Source: Riptortus pedestris
Lineage: Eukaryota > Arthropoda > Insecta > Hemiptera > Alydidae
Assembly (NCBI GenBank): GCA_019009955.1
Contig: CM032233.1
Coordinates: 126,893,001 to 126,957,000, forward strand
Reading direction: 5' to 3'
DNA: 64,000 nt
The position numbers were made by a program, and so were the translations under genes. Each line of letters starts with the position of its first letter. The stretch's first letter is position 1. Below, piece after piece: positions 55,070-64,000 of this stretch. Under the pieces are notes generated by a model. It saw only the letters and a program-made list of their open reading frames with translations, was not told the DNA's origin and ran no database searches.

Positions 55070-56010
55070 TATTTCATTATTATAAGCCCTATAATAAGTC
55101 CCATCCTGATTATAAAAGGGTGGAAACCTGAATGTACCCCGTCCCGACTAGGCTCAATAGAACAAAATAGACGTTAATAAATTCCACATATTAGGTTAGT
55201 CATGTCAGTTAAAGCGTTGCCATTAATTTCACACGGCGGACCTGGTGTTAAACGTAGTGGCGAGTTCGATTTCCGCTTGGGCAATAGGAATTTATTTAGT
55301 GAAGAACTCATTAAATGATTTCAAGTGTCACCCTGGCTAGAAAAGGGTGGTAACCTATAGATAACCCGTCCAAATAAGCAATAGTAGAAAAAATTGGACA
55401 TTAATAAATAATAATAACTAACCATAGCTTTCTGGTAACTATAGCAGCCTCTTACTTTTTTTGGGTCTTGTAGAATAAGCGTGAATCATACAAAACAAAA
55501 AATAATAAAAAGAAAACCAATTCCCACTCAATTCCTCATCATTGTGTAGAACAACGTGTGCAATGTAAATAATAATTATTGAGTGTATTCGTCACAACTG
55601 TGTAAGTTAATACCACCCACATAGGGAGTTTTGTTGAGTTTGGTTTAGTCTTTTATGCCCATTAACATTTTGACACCCGCTATAGTTTATATATAGTTAT
55701 ATCTTGCTTATACTTGGGTATACGACAAATGTGTATATGACAAAAGTTACTTTAAATAACAAAATAAACAACTTTTTTTATCTACATCTTTGCCGAAAAA
55801 CCAATAGGAAATAAAATATAAATGTTTACTTCTTTATTTCTCCATAGGCCAACCATTATCTGGTTAACTTTCATGAGCTGTTGTTTACATGCTTATGTTT
55901 GTGAATTATTACATCCATTTTAAAATTAAACAGAATTGGGCTTGTAAGAGAGGTCTGAAGTAAAATCTCTCCTGTTAATTTTTCAACAAATGTGCTAATA
56001 CTAAAAGTTG
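55070..56010 (+). repeat. Composite repeat block (copy 2)
   Basis: Same order as 10380-11330: a truncated SINE body (about 55100-55180), a SINE at 55190-55430 with GAGTTCGATTTCCGC B box, then a 580-bp stretch (AGCCTCTTACTTTTTTTGGG, TGAGTGTATTCGTCACAACT, TCTGGTTAACTTTCATGAGC) nearly identical to copy 1. Confidence 0.8.
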
Positions 56011-56340
56011 TTAAAAAGGAAACCAATTCCCACTCAATTCCTCATCATTGTGTAGAACACTGTGTGCAATGTAATAATAATCATTGAGTTTATTCGTTAC
56101 AACTGCGCTTGGAAACCTCTTTCCCGCCAAAGCCAATAGTGTCCAATAAAATTGTTGACCCCCCGTTATAGTTTATAGAGTATATCTTGTTTATACTTCG
56201 GTATACGACTAAAATTACATTAAATAAGAAATAAACAACTTTTGTTATATGGATCTTTGTTGAAAAACAAATAGAAATCGAAATATCCCTATTTTTCATT
56301 CTGGGCTTCCCTAATAACCCCCACTCCCGTTCATTCCTAA
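56011..56340 (+). repeat. Further partial repeat of the composite block and a B unit
   Basis: AACCAATTCCCACTCAATTC and CATCATTGTGTAGAACACTG repeat the start of the preceding block, followed by one B-type unit (GACCCCCCGTTATAGTTTAT, TAAACAACTTTTGTTATATG, CTTCCCTAATAACCCCCACT). Confidence 0.65.
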
Positions 56341-56369
56341 AAAGAAGGTACCACCCAGAAATATACGAG

Positions 56370-56720
56370 GAAGTCTGCTGTACTTCATCAGATGGGTTTA
56401 TTAGTAGAGCCGATATTGTTGTCATTTCAAGAAAAGAAGACAGGGGTGTAATTATACAGTAAGATTCGAAACAAGTAAACAGCAACAAGAAGAAGTAAAT
56501 TTCGAAAAAATAGGCAACTACACCCAATATTTCAAAGAAAAATACAATGTAGAAAATTGGACAGCTAAAGGGTTACTGTTTGGATTTAGAGGAGTTATAG
56601 CCAAGTCAACTGCGTAATACCTTCAAGATCCGAATATAAACACTGTAGAAATAAGACAAATGTCAACAAATATTCTAAAAACGTCCATCAGAATTGTGAA
56701 TTTCCATTTATACCACAATA
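56370..56720 (+). pseudogene. LINE C-terminal nuclease-like domain remnant
   Basis: Two frames joined by a frameshift near 56456. First CTSSDGFISRADIVVISRKE then DRGVIIQ; second TVRFETSKQQQEEVNFEKIG, YTQYFKEKYNVENWTAKG and LFGFRGVIAKSTA before a stop. This follows the pattern RPDIVVI..E.K...II.V.VPFE..I......K..KY..L......W......E.GSRG found after the reverse transcriptase in some LINEs, possibly a restriction-like endonuclease (PD..D/E). The clade cannot be set from this fragment. Confidence 0.6.
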
Positions 56721-56883
56721 AAGTTGACTTATGATGCTCCCTTAGCAACATCCCCAACAAAAAAGATATTCATATAATCTCAAAATGGAAATCTTAAATA
56801 AGGCAGATAAGGAGGCTGACCTTGATAGGTACCACCCCCCCCCCCAAAAAAAGGGGCAGCTTAATTTGTTTTATATATATACA

Positions 56884-57527
56884 CTAGCTCAGATACCCGG
56901 CTTCGCCCGGGAATTCATTTAAGGCTTAATGGTGATGGTATTTTTTTGGCAAGGCTTTACTTTGCACAATATTTTGACATTTACCCTTCACAGAGTTTAG
57001 GGTTAATACCCGTCGTTTCTGTGGATTTGTTAATAATAAAATTAATTTTTTATGTAAGTCTTCACTTTCCTCCATATTGTCCGTTTCCTATGCATTATGC
57101 ATAGATTTAAATGATTAAGGACAAAATATTATAATAATATATTATAATTTGAATTAATGTTTCCAGGTGAGGTACCTGGTAGTTCATATTGAAAAGAATT
57201 GTTGAGTAAATTTCTCTCAAAATAAACAACTTTTGTTATGTGCATAATTGCCGAAAATGCATTAGGAAACGAAATATTGCTATTTTTAATTTCAGCCCCC
57301 CCTTATAACCCCCACTCTTGTACGTTTTAGAAAACATTAACATAGCCTAAAGTCTAAGTTGGGTTAGTAGTAATATACATACCAAGTTTCATAAAATTCG
57401 GTTCAGCCGTTCATGCGTGAAAAGGTAACAAACAAACACACACCAAAGAAACAAAATGCAGTTATGGTGTCTATGACATGTGAAACGAAAAGTTATCGCG
57501 AAATTTCAATGTACAGACAGAGGTTAC

Positions 57528-57573
<46 letters not shown>
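56884..57573 (+). mobile_element. Family B element, one internal unit
   Basis: CTAGCTCAGATACCCGGCTT CGCCCGGG, GGCTTAATGGTGATGGTATT, CAGGTGAGGTACCTGGTAGT, one unit (AAACAACTTTTGTTATGTGC), TCATAAAATTCGGTTCAGCC, GTACAGACAGAGGTTACAAT, then (TA)n at 57534-57573. The shortest complete copy (about 650 bp). Confidence 0.85.
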
Positions 57574-57580
<7 letters not shown>

Positions 57581-57720
57581 ATAGTTTTGATCGGACCTCA
57601 ATTTCGTCTTCTCCAGGGTAGAATCGGTGGTTATTTGAAGAAATTGTTCGAAAATTTGCATGATGAGTACAACAAAAATAGATGATTTCTTTTAAGTGAA
57701 ATCTGTTGCTAAAATGGTGG
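57574..57720 (+). mobile_element. Family A hairpin-end remnant after B
   Basis: TTGATCGGACCTCAATTTCG, TAGAATCGGTGGTTATTTGA, TGATGAGTACAACAAAAATA, TTTAAGTGAAATCTGTTGCT. It continues an A copy beyond the TA tract that holds the B copy. Confidence 0.65.
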
Positions 57721-57889
57721 CAGATTTCCATGTCCTTCATGTAGTTAGTTTTATTGAGGCAAAAGGTAAAGAGTTATGATAAAATACAACACAATAATCC
57801 CAAAAGCTATATTTATTATAACGATTGCATGTTTCAGGCAAATTAAATTTAATTAAAATTATTTATAAAAAGAAAATTTCGTTATATAT

Positions 57890-58617
57890 TACAGTCAATT
57901 TTTTTTTTGTTTTATTTGCAGTCAAGATTTTTTGAGCTGTAGAGCCAGATGTAGATGGAGACTGGAAGCTATTCTCGTAGCCTGCAATATGGTACAAGTA
58001 TATACACAACATATTTAATTTCGACTTCACCTTTACATTAGTCTAAGTAACTATTTATATTCCTTTTTATGTCCCTCGACATTTACACAGGTCCGCATGT
58101 ACAGAACGTTCACAGGCATAGCGAAGTATGCACGTACATACTTGAGCATGAATGTTTTAAAACAAAAACATAATTTTTTTTTTGTACTGCGTCTTACAAT
58201 AACAAGAATATTGGCAATTAATACATTTTATTAGACGGTAACTATCGAATATGCATTAGAGGCTATGAAATTCTATTATAGGTACAATTAATTATATATG
58301 AAATACTTTTTATACACTTTTTTTTTGTTTACTAATATGTACAAATGTACAATCAAACTAAAACAATAACAACTGTCTACATGAAAATTGTTCACACTCG
58401 TTACCCATGGCACAATATAAAATTATTTAATTTTTTTACAGTATGACTATAACTGGCTTGCCTCTTGGAGAGAACAGACCACTCTCTACTGCCTCCCTAA
58501 TGAGCCAGTCACATAGTTAGTATCAAAAGAGAAACAAGAAACTGTACAATATTTATATGTATTCATTACTTAGGTTCTTGATAAGTTTATTTACACTTCG
58601 TCGACAGATCATGTGCC
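57890..58617 (-). other. Putative 3' UTR exon of a minus-strand gene
   Basis: Acceptor GTCTGTTTCAG at 58628-58618 (minus). The exon starts GGCACATGATCTGTCGACGA AGTGTAAATAA and has no long frame. Poly(A) signals AATAAA lie at 58232-58227 and 57916-57911. No copy of the repeat families occurs in these 730 bp although they crowd both sides. Pumilio-type TGTANATA sites are at 58595-58588 and 58343-58336. It could also be an alternative last coding exon ending AHDLSTKCK. Inferred, not proven. Confidence 0.5.
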
Positions 58618-58692
58618 CTGAAACAGACAAAAAAAATTCCAGTTAGAGAAAAATAGAAATTTTATAGAGATTGAATATAAAAAAAGAAAAGA

Positions 58693-59288
58693 AGTCCGTC
58701 TCGCAGGGGCTGCGTAAACTAAGCTGATTTCCCACGTGAAGTTATACAATAGAGAAATCCGCCTAATAACAACAGTAGTAGTAAGAACCCTCTAAACCTA
58801 TTCACGAGGGACGAATAGTTACCGATACGGCCCGCACTAGCTCTCGGCGAAGAGTCCCGAACATAGCCGACTCCTGCCGACCACACAAATGCATACAAAT
58901 GCAAAATCTCGGTTAATATTCAAGATAGAGAATAAATGTATACAACAATATTTATAGTAAATGTAATTTGCAATAAGATTGATTCTATCCGACGCATAAT
59001 AACGGAGATATTTTGAATTTTCAAAAATCCCCCCCTCTAAACCCCCCCTCTCACTGGTCCGATTTCAGCCATTAACGAACTTGACCTTTCGTTTTACATA
59101 AAACGCTTAAATATGAAGTTTGGTAACGATCAAACAGAAATTGCGAGCGCTAGTTTTGACAGTTTTGAACGGACCTCATTTTCGTCATCTCCTAGGTAGG
59201 ATCGATGGACATTTGAAGAAAAAAGTCGAAAATTCCGTCATGAGAACAACCTCAATAGCTGATTTCCCGTAAGGGAAATCTGCTAAAA
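58693..59288 (+). mobile_element. Family A element, complete, without TA tract
   Basis: AGTCCGTCTCGCAGGGGCTG, GCTGATTTCCCACGTGAAG, CGGTTAATATTCAAGATAGA, CCCCTCTCACTGGTCCGATT, GTTTTGACAGTTTTGAACGG (no TA expansion), CATGAGAACAACCTCAATAG, and the end TGATTTCCCGTAAGGGAAAT CTGCTAAAA. About 595 bp; the best template for the family. Confidence 0.9.
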
Positions 59289-59456
59289 GAGTGGTATGAA
59301 AATAATAATATATATAGACATATATGTTAATAAAATGTTCACAAATTTTGAAATTGGTGAGAAATTAAATAAAACAGTTGCTTTAAGGATGAAAAGGAGT
59401 GTTTTTGGATTAACCCAGTATGGCTGTATTTTCAACAATTTAAGAAGGGTCTCATC

Positions 59457-59458
<2 letters not shown>

Positions 59459-59539
<81 letters not shown>
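59459..59539. repeat. (CA)n(TA)n microsatellite
   Basis: CA units 59459-59488 followed by TA units 59495-59539. Confidence 0.95.
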
Positions 59540-59541
<2 letters not shown>

Positions 59542-59740
59542 GATCCGTATAATACTAATAATAATTGTTAAATTTAATATAAGTAATTAAAAGTTGTTAA
59601 AATAATTACAATATTTTTTACAATGTTGGAAAATAGAAGGAACATCAAATATTTCTTATCCATAATAAGTTCTCGAGTTTCCCAGTAATTTATAAATTTC
59701 TTCAGCAAATTTATTTAGTGCCTTATTACACACGGAATTA

Positions 59741-59743
59741 ATA

Positions 59744-59795
<52 letters not shown>
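59741..59795. repeat. (TA)n microsatellite
   Basis: About 25 TA units. The flanking 59540-59740 and 59800-60120 are AT-rich and unrecognised. Confidence 0.95.
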
Positions 59796-59796
<1 letters not shown>

Positions 59797-60149
59797 CAAA
59801 AATCAAATGTGGCAATAGAATAATAAAGGGTGAAAATGTGTGAGCATGTTATTATTCTGGTTGTGATATTAATAGGGGTAAGATGAAAGACAGGGCGCCA
59901 AGATGTTGGACGGTATTGTTTGGAAGAAACGGCCCACCTGGACCACAGACATATATAGCTCCCTTTATCACACACCCACCCACCCTCTCTCCTACTCGCT
60001 ATCAACTACCTCAGACACAAAAAAAAAATTAAAAATAAAAATTATGCATATGAATATATACGTGTGTGTGTCTATGAGGTTTTTATTATAGATGTTGTGG
60101 TTGGTTTTTGAAACTTGTGGTCAATATTTCGAGATGAATCTGCTAAATT

Positions 60150-60350
60150 CCCTAAGAGATGACGAAATGAGGTCCTTTCGAAATTATATATATATTCTTG
60201 TTACGGCTCTGGTAGTCGCAATTATTGTTTGATCGGTACCAAACTTGATATTTACGTTTTATTGAAATACTAAAGATCAAGTTCGTTGATGGCAGAAATC
60301 GAACCAGTTAGCGGGAGAAGAGGGGAAAATTCAAAATAACTGCGTTATTA
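60150..60350 (-). mobile_element. Family A fragment
   Basis: GATGACGAAATGAGGTCCTT TCG, GTTACGGCTCTGGTAGTCGC, GATCGGTACCAAACTTGATA, GTTCGTTGATGGCAGAAATC. Truncated by the next A copy. Confidence 0.7.
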
Positions 60351-60352
60351 AA

Positions 60353-61014
60353 AGTCCGTCACGCAGGGGCTGCGTAAACTAAGCAGATTTCCCACGTGAA
60401 GTTTTACAATAGGGAAATCTGCCTAATAACAACTGTAGTAGTAAGAAACCTCTAAACCTAAAACATTATTTAGGGCGTAATAACCCAGTAGTTTCTAGCC
60501 CCAAAAAACAGTTGACCTAACCTCTAAACCTATTCACGAGGGGCGAAGTTATAGAAACGGCCGCCAGAGCTCTCGCCGGAAAGTTCGAACATAGCCTACT
60601 GGTGACCAGTATCACGCAGAATACAAATGCAAATATCTCGGTTAATATTCAAGATAAAGAATAAATGAATAGAACAATATTTATAGTAAATTTAATTTGC
60701 AATAAGATTTATTCTAATTTTTCGATCCGACGCATAATAACGGAGAAATTTTGAATTTTCAAAAATCCCCCCTCTAAACCCCCCCTCCCACTGGTCCGAT
60801 TTCAGCCATTAACGAACTTAATCTTTCTTTTTACATAAAACGACTAAATATCGAGTTTGGTAACGATCAAACAAAAACTGCGACCGCTAGAGCGGTAACA
60901 GACAAATATATATATAGTTTTGAACGGACCTCATTTTCGTCATCTACTAGGTAGGATCGACGGACATTTGGAAGAAAAATTACGAAAATTCCCTTAAGGG
61001 AAATCTGCTAAAAC
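60353..61014 (+). mobile_element. Family A element, complete
   Basis: AAGTCCGTCACGCAGGGGCT GCGTAAAC, AAGCAGATTTCCCACGTGAA, a 60-bp internal insertion (TAGGGCGTAATAACCCAGTA), CTCGGTTAATATTCAAGATA, CCCACTGGTCCGATTTCAGC, GACCGCTAGAGCGGTAACAG, a short TA run, GTAGGATCGACGGACATTTG and TTCCCTTAAGGGAAATCTGC TAAAA. Confidence 0.9.
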
Positions 61015-61184
61015 GACAGAGCTCTTTCGATGTAGTGCATCATCAGCAATGCCCGAAGGTCCTGGATGATGACATGATTGCTCTTGGGTCTAGACTCTTT
61101 CATCCTTCCTTCATTAGAAGTCACTTCCACCTGCCAGAACGGCACTGATGGTGATGCGCTGCATCGAAAGCGCTCTGTCGTTTT
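61014..61184. mobile_element. Fold-back element with ~45-bp inverted ends
   Basis: Left end ACGACAGAGCTCTTTCGATG TAGTGCATCATCAGCAATGCC, right end GGCACTGATGGTGATGCGCT GCATCGAAAGCGCTCTGTCG TTT. The ends pair as imperfect inverted repeats of about 45 bp around a 70-bp centre. Each outward strand has the pattern CTGATGAT..CATCGAAAG, which recalls hammerhead-like ends. Confidence 0.6.
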
Positions 61185-61299
61185 ATTAAATTGTTACAGT
61201 GAAAGCGTAGCCATTTCTTTCATCTACCTATATTATTATTGTTATTTATATGTATAATTTTATTTAACTACCCGACACATTGTGTGTTAGCTAGCTTAC

Positions 61300-61472
61300 C
61301 GTTATGGGCTAGATGCATCGTGCTGTAGGGAGTCGTCACTCTCGAGGTAGGTAACATAGCTGTCTGTTGAGTCTGGATGAACCATGTCTGCTGGTGCGGG
61401 GGCAAGTACCTCATGCCCGCCGACGGGAGCACCTCCCCCTGCTCCGCTCATCTCGTACCCGTGACCGTGAAG
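61300..61472 (-). CDS. Last coding exon of an unidentified minus-strand gene
   Basis: Acceptor TGTGTGTTTCAG (minus, just above 61472), then 56 codons in phase 0 and TAA at 61304-61302. Two bases later comes CG followed by the donor GTAAGC. The peptide starts LHGHGYEMSGAGGGAPVGGH, has an Ala/Pro run, then DMVHPDSTDSYVTYLESDDS and ends DASSP. GC is far higher than the surroundings, as expected of coding DNA. Rich in Gly/Ala/Pro then Asp/Ser; such tails occur in transcription factors and membrane-protein C-termini, but I do not recognise the family. Upstream exons would lie beyond 61.5 kb; none was found in the window. Confidence 0.6.
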
Positions 61473-61512
61473 CTGAAACACACACACAATTTTATACATA
61501 TATAAATATAAA

Positions 61513-62237
61513 AGCCCGTCACGAAGGGGCTGCGTAAACTATGCAGGTTTCCCTCGTGAAGCTTAACTATAGATAAATCTACATAGAGGTAACACAACAC
61601 CACCGTGAATATTAAATGAATAAATAAAGACGGTAATAAGAAATCTTTCAGTCCATTTTACCAAACTCCCGGCTGGAGTACGTAAACAAACAGGTCTGCC
61701 AAGCCCTCGCCGGAAAGAAAAAAACAATTACTGAAATATATCAGTATATGTAAAATATTAATTTTATTGAAAACTATTTGCTATATCTAGTACTGTAATT
61801 TATAATGAATCAGGATACTTTTTATCCGATCAATCAAATTTTAGTAGCTAAAGAATTAAAGGGGGGGGGGTCACCAGAATATATTTACAAGTATCTCGTA
61901 TAATAAAAGTTTCTTGAAAACAATATTTGGTATTTAAGCTTCGGATAATGTGGTTTATTATATAACATGAGCAGAAGTGGAGGTTTGCTGAATGCTGAAA
62001 ACTGCAAATATCTCGGCTAATTTTCATGATACAGAAAATATGTAAAGAACAACATTTGCAGATAATTTAATTTGCAATAAGGTTGCTTCTAAACACTTTT
62101 TCCATCCGACGTATAGTAAGGGAGATACCCCCCCCCCCCATTGATCCGATTTTACCCACTAACGAATTTGAACACGCTTAAATTTCAAGTTTCGTAACGA
62201 TCAAACAACAATTACAACTGCTAGAGCGTTAACAGAC

Positions 62238-62288
<51 letters not shown>

Positions 62289-62395
62289 CATTTAAAACGG
62301 ATCTCATTTTCATCATCTCCTTGGCAGGCTCGATGGACATTTAAAGAAATTTTTCGAAAATCGCGTCATGAGTATGGCATCAGAAGCTGATTTTC
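61513..62395 (+). mobile_element. Family A element, long subfamily
   Basis: AAGCCCGTCACGAAGGGGCT GCGTAAAC, CAGGTTTCCCTCGTGAAGC, the long module 61600-62060 (CTATTTGCTATATCTAGTAC), CATTGATCCGATTTTACCCA, CAACTGCTAGAGCGTTAACA, (TA)n at 62236-62287, CATCATCTCCTTGGCAGGCT, and GCGTCATGAGTATGGC. The terminal palindrome is decayed. Confidence 0.8.
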
Positions 62396-62449
62396 TTGCA
62401 GAGAAACAATATCTGAATATCTCAAACCACAATATTTTCCCTGGCACAA

Positions 62450-62640
62450 AAAGTCAGGGGCTGCGTAAACTAAGCAGCATATTTCCCATGTGCTGGTCTA
62501 ACACACTAGTGATGTCATCTTATCACATATTTCAATGTAAAAAACCGATGATAAAACGGTTCTGGGTAGGGGTAATTGAATGATGAAAACAAGAAACTAC
62601 AAATAACTCGCATACTTCCGTTACGATGAAATGTATAGGA
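62450..62640 (+). mobile_element. Family A start fragment
   Basis: AAAAGTCAGGGGCTGCGTAA ACTAAGCAG, then ATTTCCCATGTGCTGGTCTA. Truncated by the C fragment. Confidence 0.7.
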
Positions 62641-62818
62641 CAATTGTAGAGCATCAATAGGAAATTCCAAAGTTATGGTCGCTGGAGAAGGTTACGAGGT
62701 TGAATATGGACTGAAAATATTTTTCAGGGGTCACAATTATGGCACACCAAGTTTCAGCCTTGTATTAAAATAATTGGAGATTTTAAGGGGTGGCACGGGA
62801 TGTTGGGAGACCCTGTAA
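62641..62818 (+). mobile_element. Family C end fragment
   Basis: AATAGGAAATTCCAAAGTTA TGGTCGCTGGAG, ACAATTATGGCACACCAAGT, TTTTAAGGGGTGGCACGGGA and GGGAGACCCTGTAATA. A solo terminus of the family seen at 54180-54697. Confidence 0.75.
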
Positions 62819-62834
62819 TAAATATATATACATA

Positions 62835-62940
62835 TATAGCTTTGAATGGACCTCATTTTCGTCATCAATGGATTTTTGAAAATCGTGTCACGAGTACAAC
62901 CTCAATGGCTAATTTCCCTTAAGGGAAATCTGCTAAAAAC
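62835..62940 (+). mobile_element. Family A hairpin end
   Basis: GAATGGACCTCATTTTCGTC, CACGAGTACAACCTCAATGG, TTTCCCTTAAGGGAAATCTG CTAAAA. Confidence 0.8.
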
Positions 62941-62989
62941 ATTAGGGGTTGGGGGACTTCCCCTGTTATGAATGGTATATATCTATATA

Positions 62990-63926
62990 TATATAAAATT
63001 GTAACCTCTGTCTGTACATTGATTTTTTTCGCGAAATTTCACTATTACTTTTCGTTTCACATGTCATAGACACCATAACTGCATTTTGTTTCTTTCGTGT
63101 CTGTTTGTTTGTTTGTTTGTTTGTTTATTTGTTTGTTTGTTTGTTACCTTTTCACGCATAAACGGCTGAACCGAATTTTATGAAACTTGGTATGTATATT
63201 ACTACTAACCCAACTTAGACTTTAGGCTATATTAATTTTCTCTGAGACGAACAGGAGTGGGGGTTATAAGGGAAGCCTGAAATTAAAAATAGCAATATTT
63301 CGTTTCATATTGCTTTTTCAGCAAATATGAACATAACAAAAGTTGTTTATTTTGTAATTTAGAGTAACTTTTGTTATATGCACATTTGCCGTATACGGAA
63401 GTATAAATGAGTTATACGCTAAAAACTCTAGCGGGAGTCCACAATTTTATTTGGCACAAAAGACTCAACCGAACTAAACCAAACTCGGTATGTGAATTAG
63501 CACTAATGCCTTCCTTATAATAAGCCATACTAACATTTCTAGGAACGGGCAGGAGTGGGGGTTATAAGGAAGGCCTGAAATTAATAATAGTGGTATTTCG
63601 TTTCCTATTGCATTTTAGGCAAATATGCACTTAACAAAAGTTGTTTATTTTGTTATTTAGAGTAACTTTTGTTATATACACTATCATCGTATACCGAAGT
63701 ATAATGGCGTTATACGCTAAAAATGATAGCGGGAGACCACAATTATATACATTTTTTACATAAATAAATAATTTTATTATTAACAAATGCCAACAACGGG
63801 TATTAACCCTAAACACTGGAACGGGTAAATGTCAAAATGTTGTGCAAAGTAAAGCCTTGCTAAAAATATACCATCACCATTCAGCCTCAAAGGAATTCCC
63901 GAGCGAAGCCGGGTATCTGAGCTAGT
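62990..63926 (-). mobile_element. Family B element, two internal units, complete
   Basis: Reads from tail to head: TAAAATTGTAACCTCTGTCT GTAC, CATGTCATAGACACCATAAC, (GTTT)n, TTACCTTTTCACGCATAAAC, units with AACAAAAGTTGTTTATTTTG near 63335 and 63635, TTAACCCTAAACACTGG, and AATTCCCGAGCGAAGCCGGG TATCTGAGCTAG. The 5' section is shortened. Confidence 0.85.
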
Positions 63927-63934
63927 ATGTGTAT

Positions 63935-63943
63935 ATATATATA

Positions 63944-63991
<48 letters not shown>
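63935..63991. repeat. (TA)n tract at the B head
   Basis: TA repeats with TGTG interruptions directly after the CTAG start of the B copy, followed by AAAATTGTAA, which may be the tail of another B copy running off the window. Confidence 0.9.
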
Positions 63992-63996
<5 letters not shown>

Positions 63997-64000
63997 GTAA

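Noticed and set aside
56090..56527. 145-codon minus-strand open frame
   Set aside because: It is antisense to the LINE remnant at 56370-56720 and to a B unit, and resembles nothing.

Overview
The window is AT-rich animal nuclear DNA with spliceosomal introns, TA and CA microsatellites, and many kinds of mobile-element debris: non-LTR retrotransposon, Penelope-like, mariner, pogo/Tigger, a tRNA-derived SINE and several short non-autonomous families. It looks like an invertebrate. The style of the repeats (a CCCGG..TTCG..CCGGG hairpin start and an AACAAACAAAC tail) reminds me of arthropods, but that is an impression, not proof. Nothing bacterial, organellar or viral was recognised.

Region 1 (1-33.4 kb, + strand) holds the 3' part of one large gene. 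I reconstruct 18 exons between 1111 and 32633. All have GT..AG borders and their codon phases chain without a break into 807 residues plus a stop. The product is an ortholog of SCAPER (S-phase cyclin A-associated protein in the ER). The first half is a Glu/Lys/Arg-rich coiled coil and the second half is the conserved helical C-terminal domain. The gene's 5' end lies upstream of the window. The C2H2 zinc finger that vertebrate SCAPER carries after the coiled coil has no exon where it should be. The introns contain a 400-bp CT tract, a 35-bp minisatellite, SINEs, and fragments of Penelope-like, pogo/Tigger, mariner and LINE elements.

Region 2 (33.4-38 kb) is AT-rich and almost free of recognisable repeats. 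It may be a long alternative 3' UTR or plain intergenic DNA.

Region 3 (38-57.9 kb) is a repeat island built from three recurring families, which I call A, B and C. A (about 0.6 to 1 kb) has Helentron/HINE-like ends and an internal TA tract. B (0.65 to 2.1 kb) starts with a GC hairpin, ends in an AACAAAC tail, holds a variable number of about 298-bp internal units, and sits in TA tracts, at least twice inside an A copy. C is seen as two inverted arms of about 500 bp. The most striking structure is a 3.9-kb tail-to-tail pair of B copies (41.8-45.7 kb) inside an A copy. LINE fragments lie at 38.4-41 kb and 56.4-56.7 kb.

Region 4 (57.9-61.5 kb, - strand) appears to hold the 3' end of a second gene: a GC-rich last coding exon (61300-61472) whose stop lies just before a splice donor, and a separate 3' UTR exon (about 57890-58617) with poly(A) signals and Pumilio-type sites. 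I could not name this gene. The rest, to 64 kb, is more A, B and C copies. No promoter, tRNA gene, rRNA or CRISPR array could be supported.
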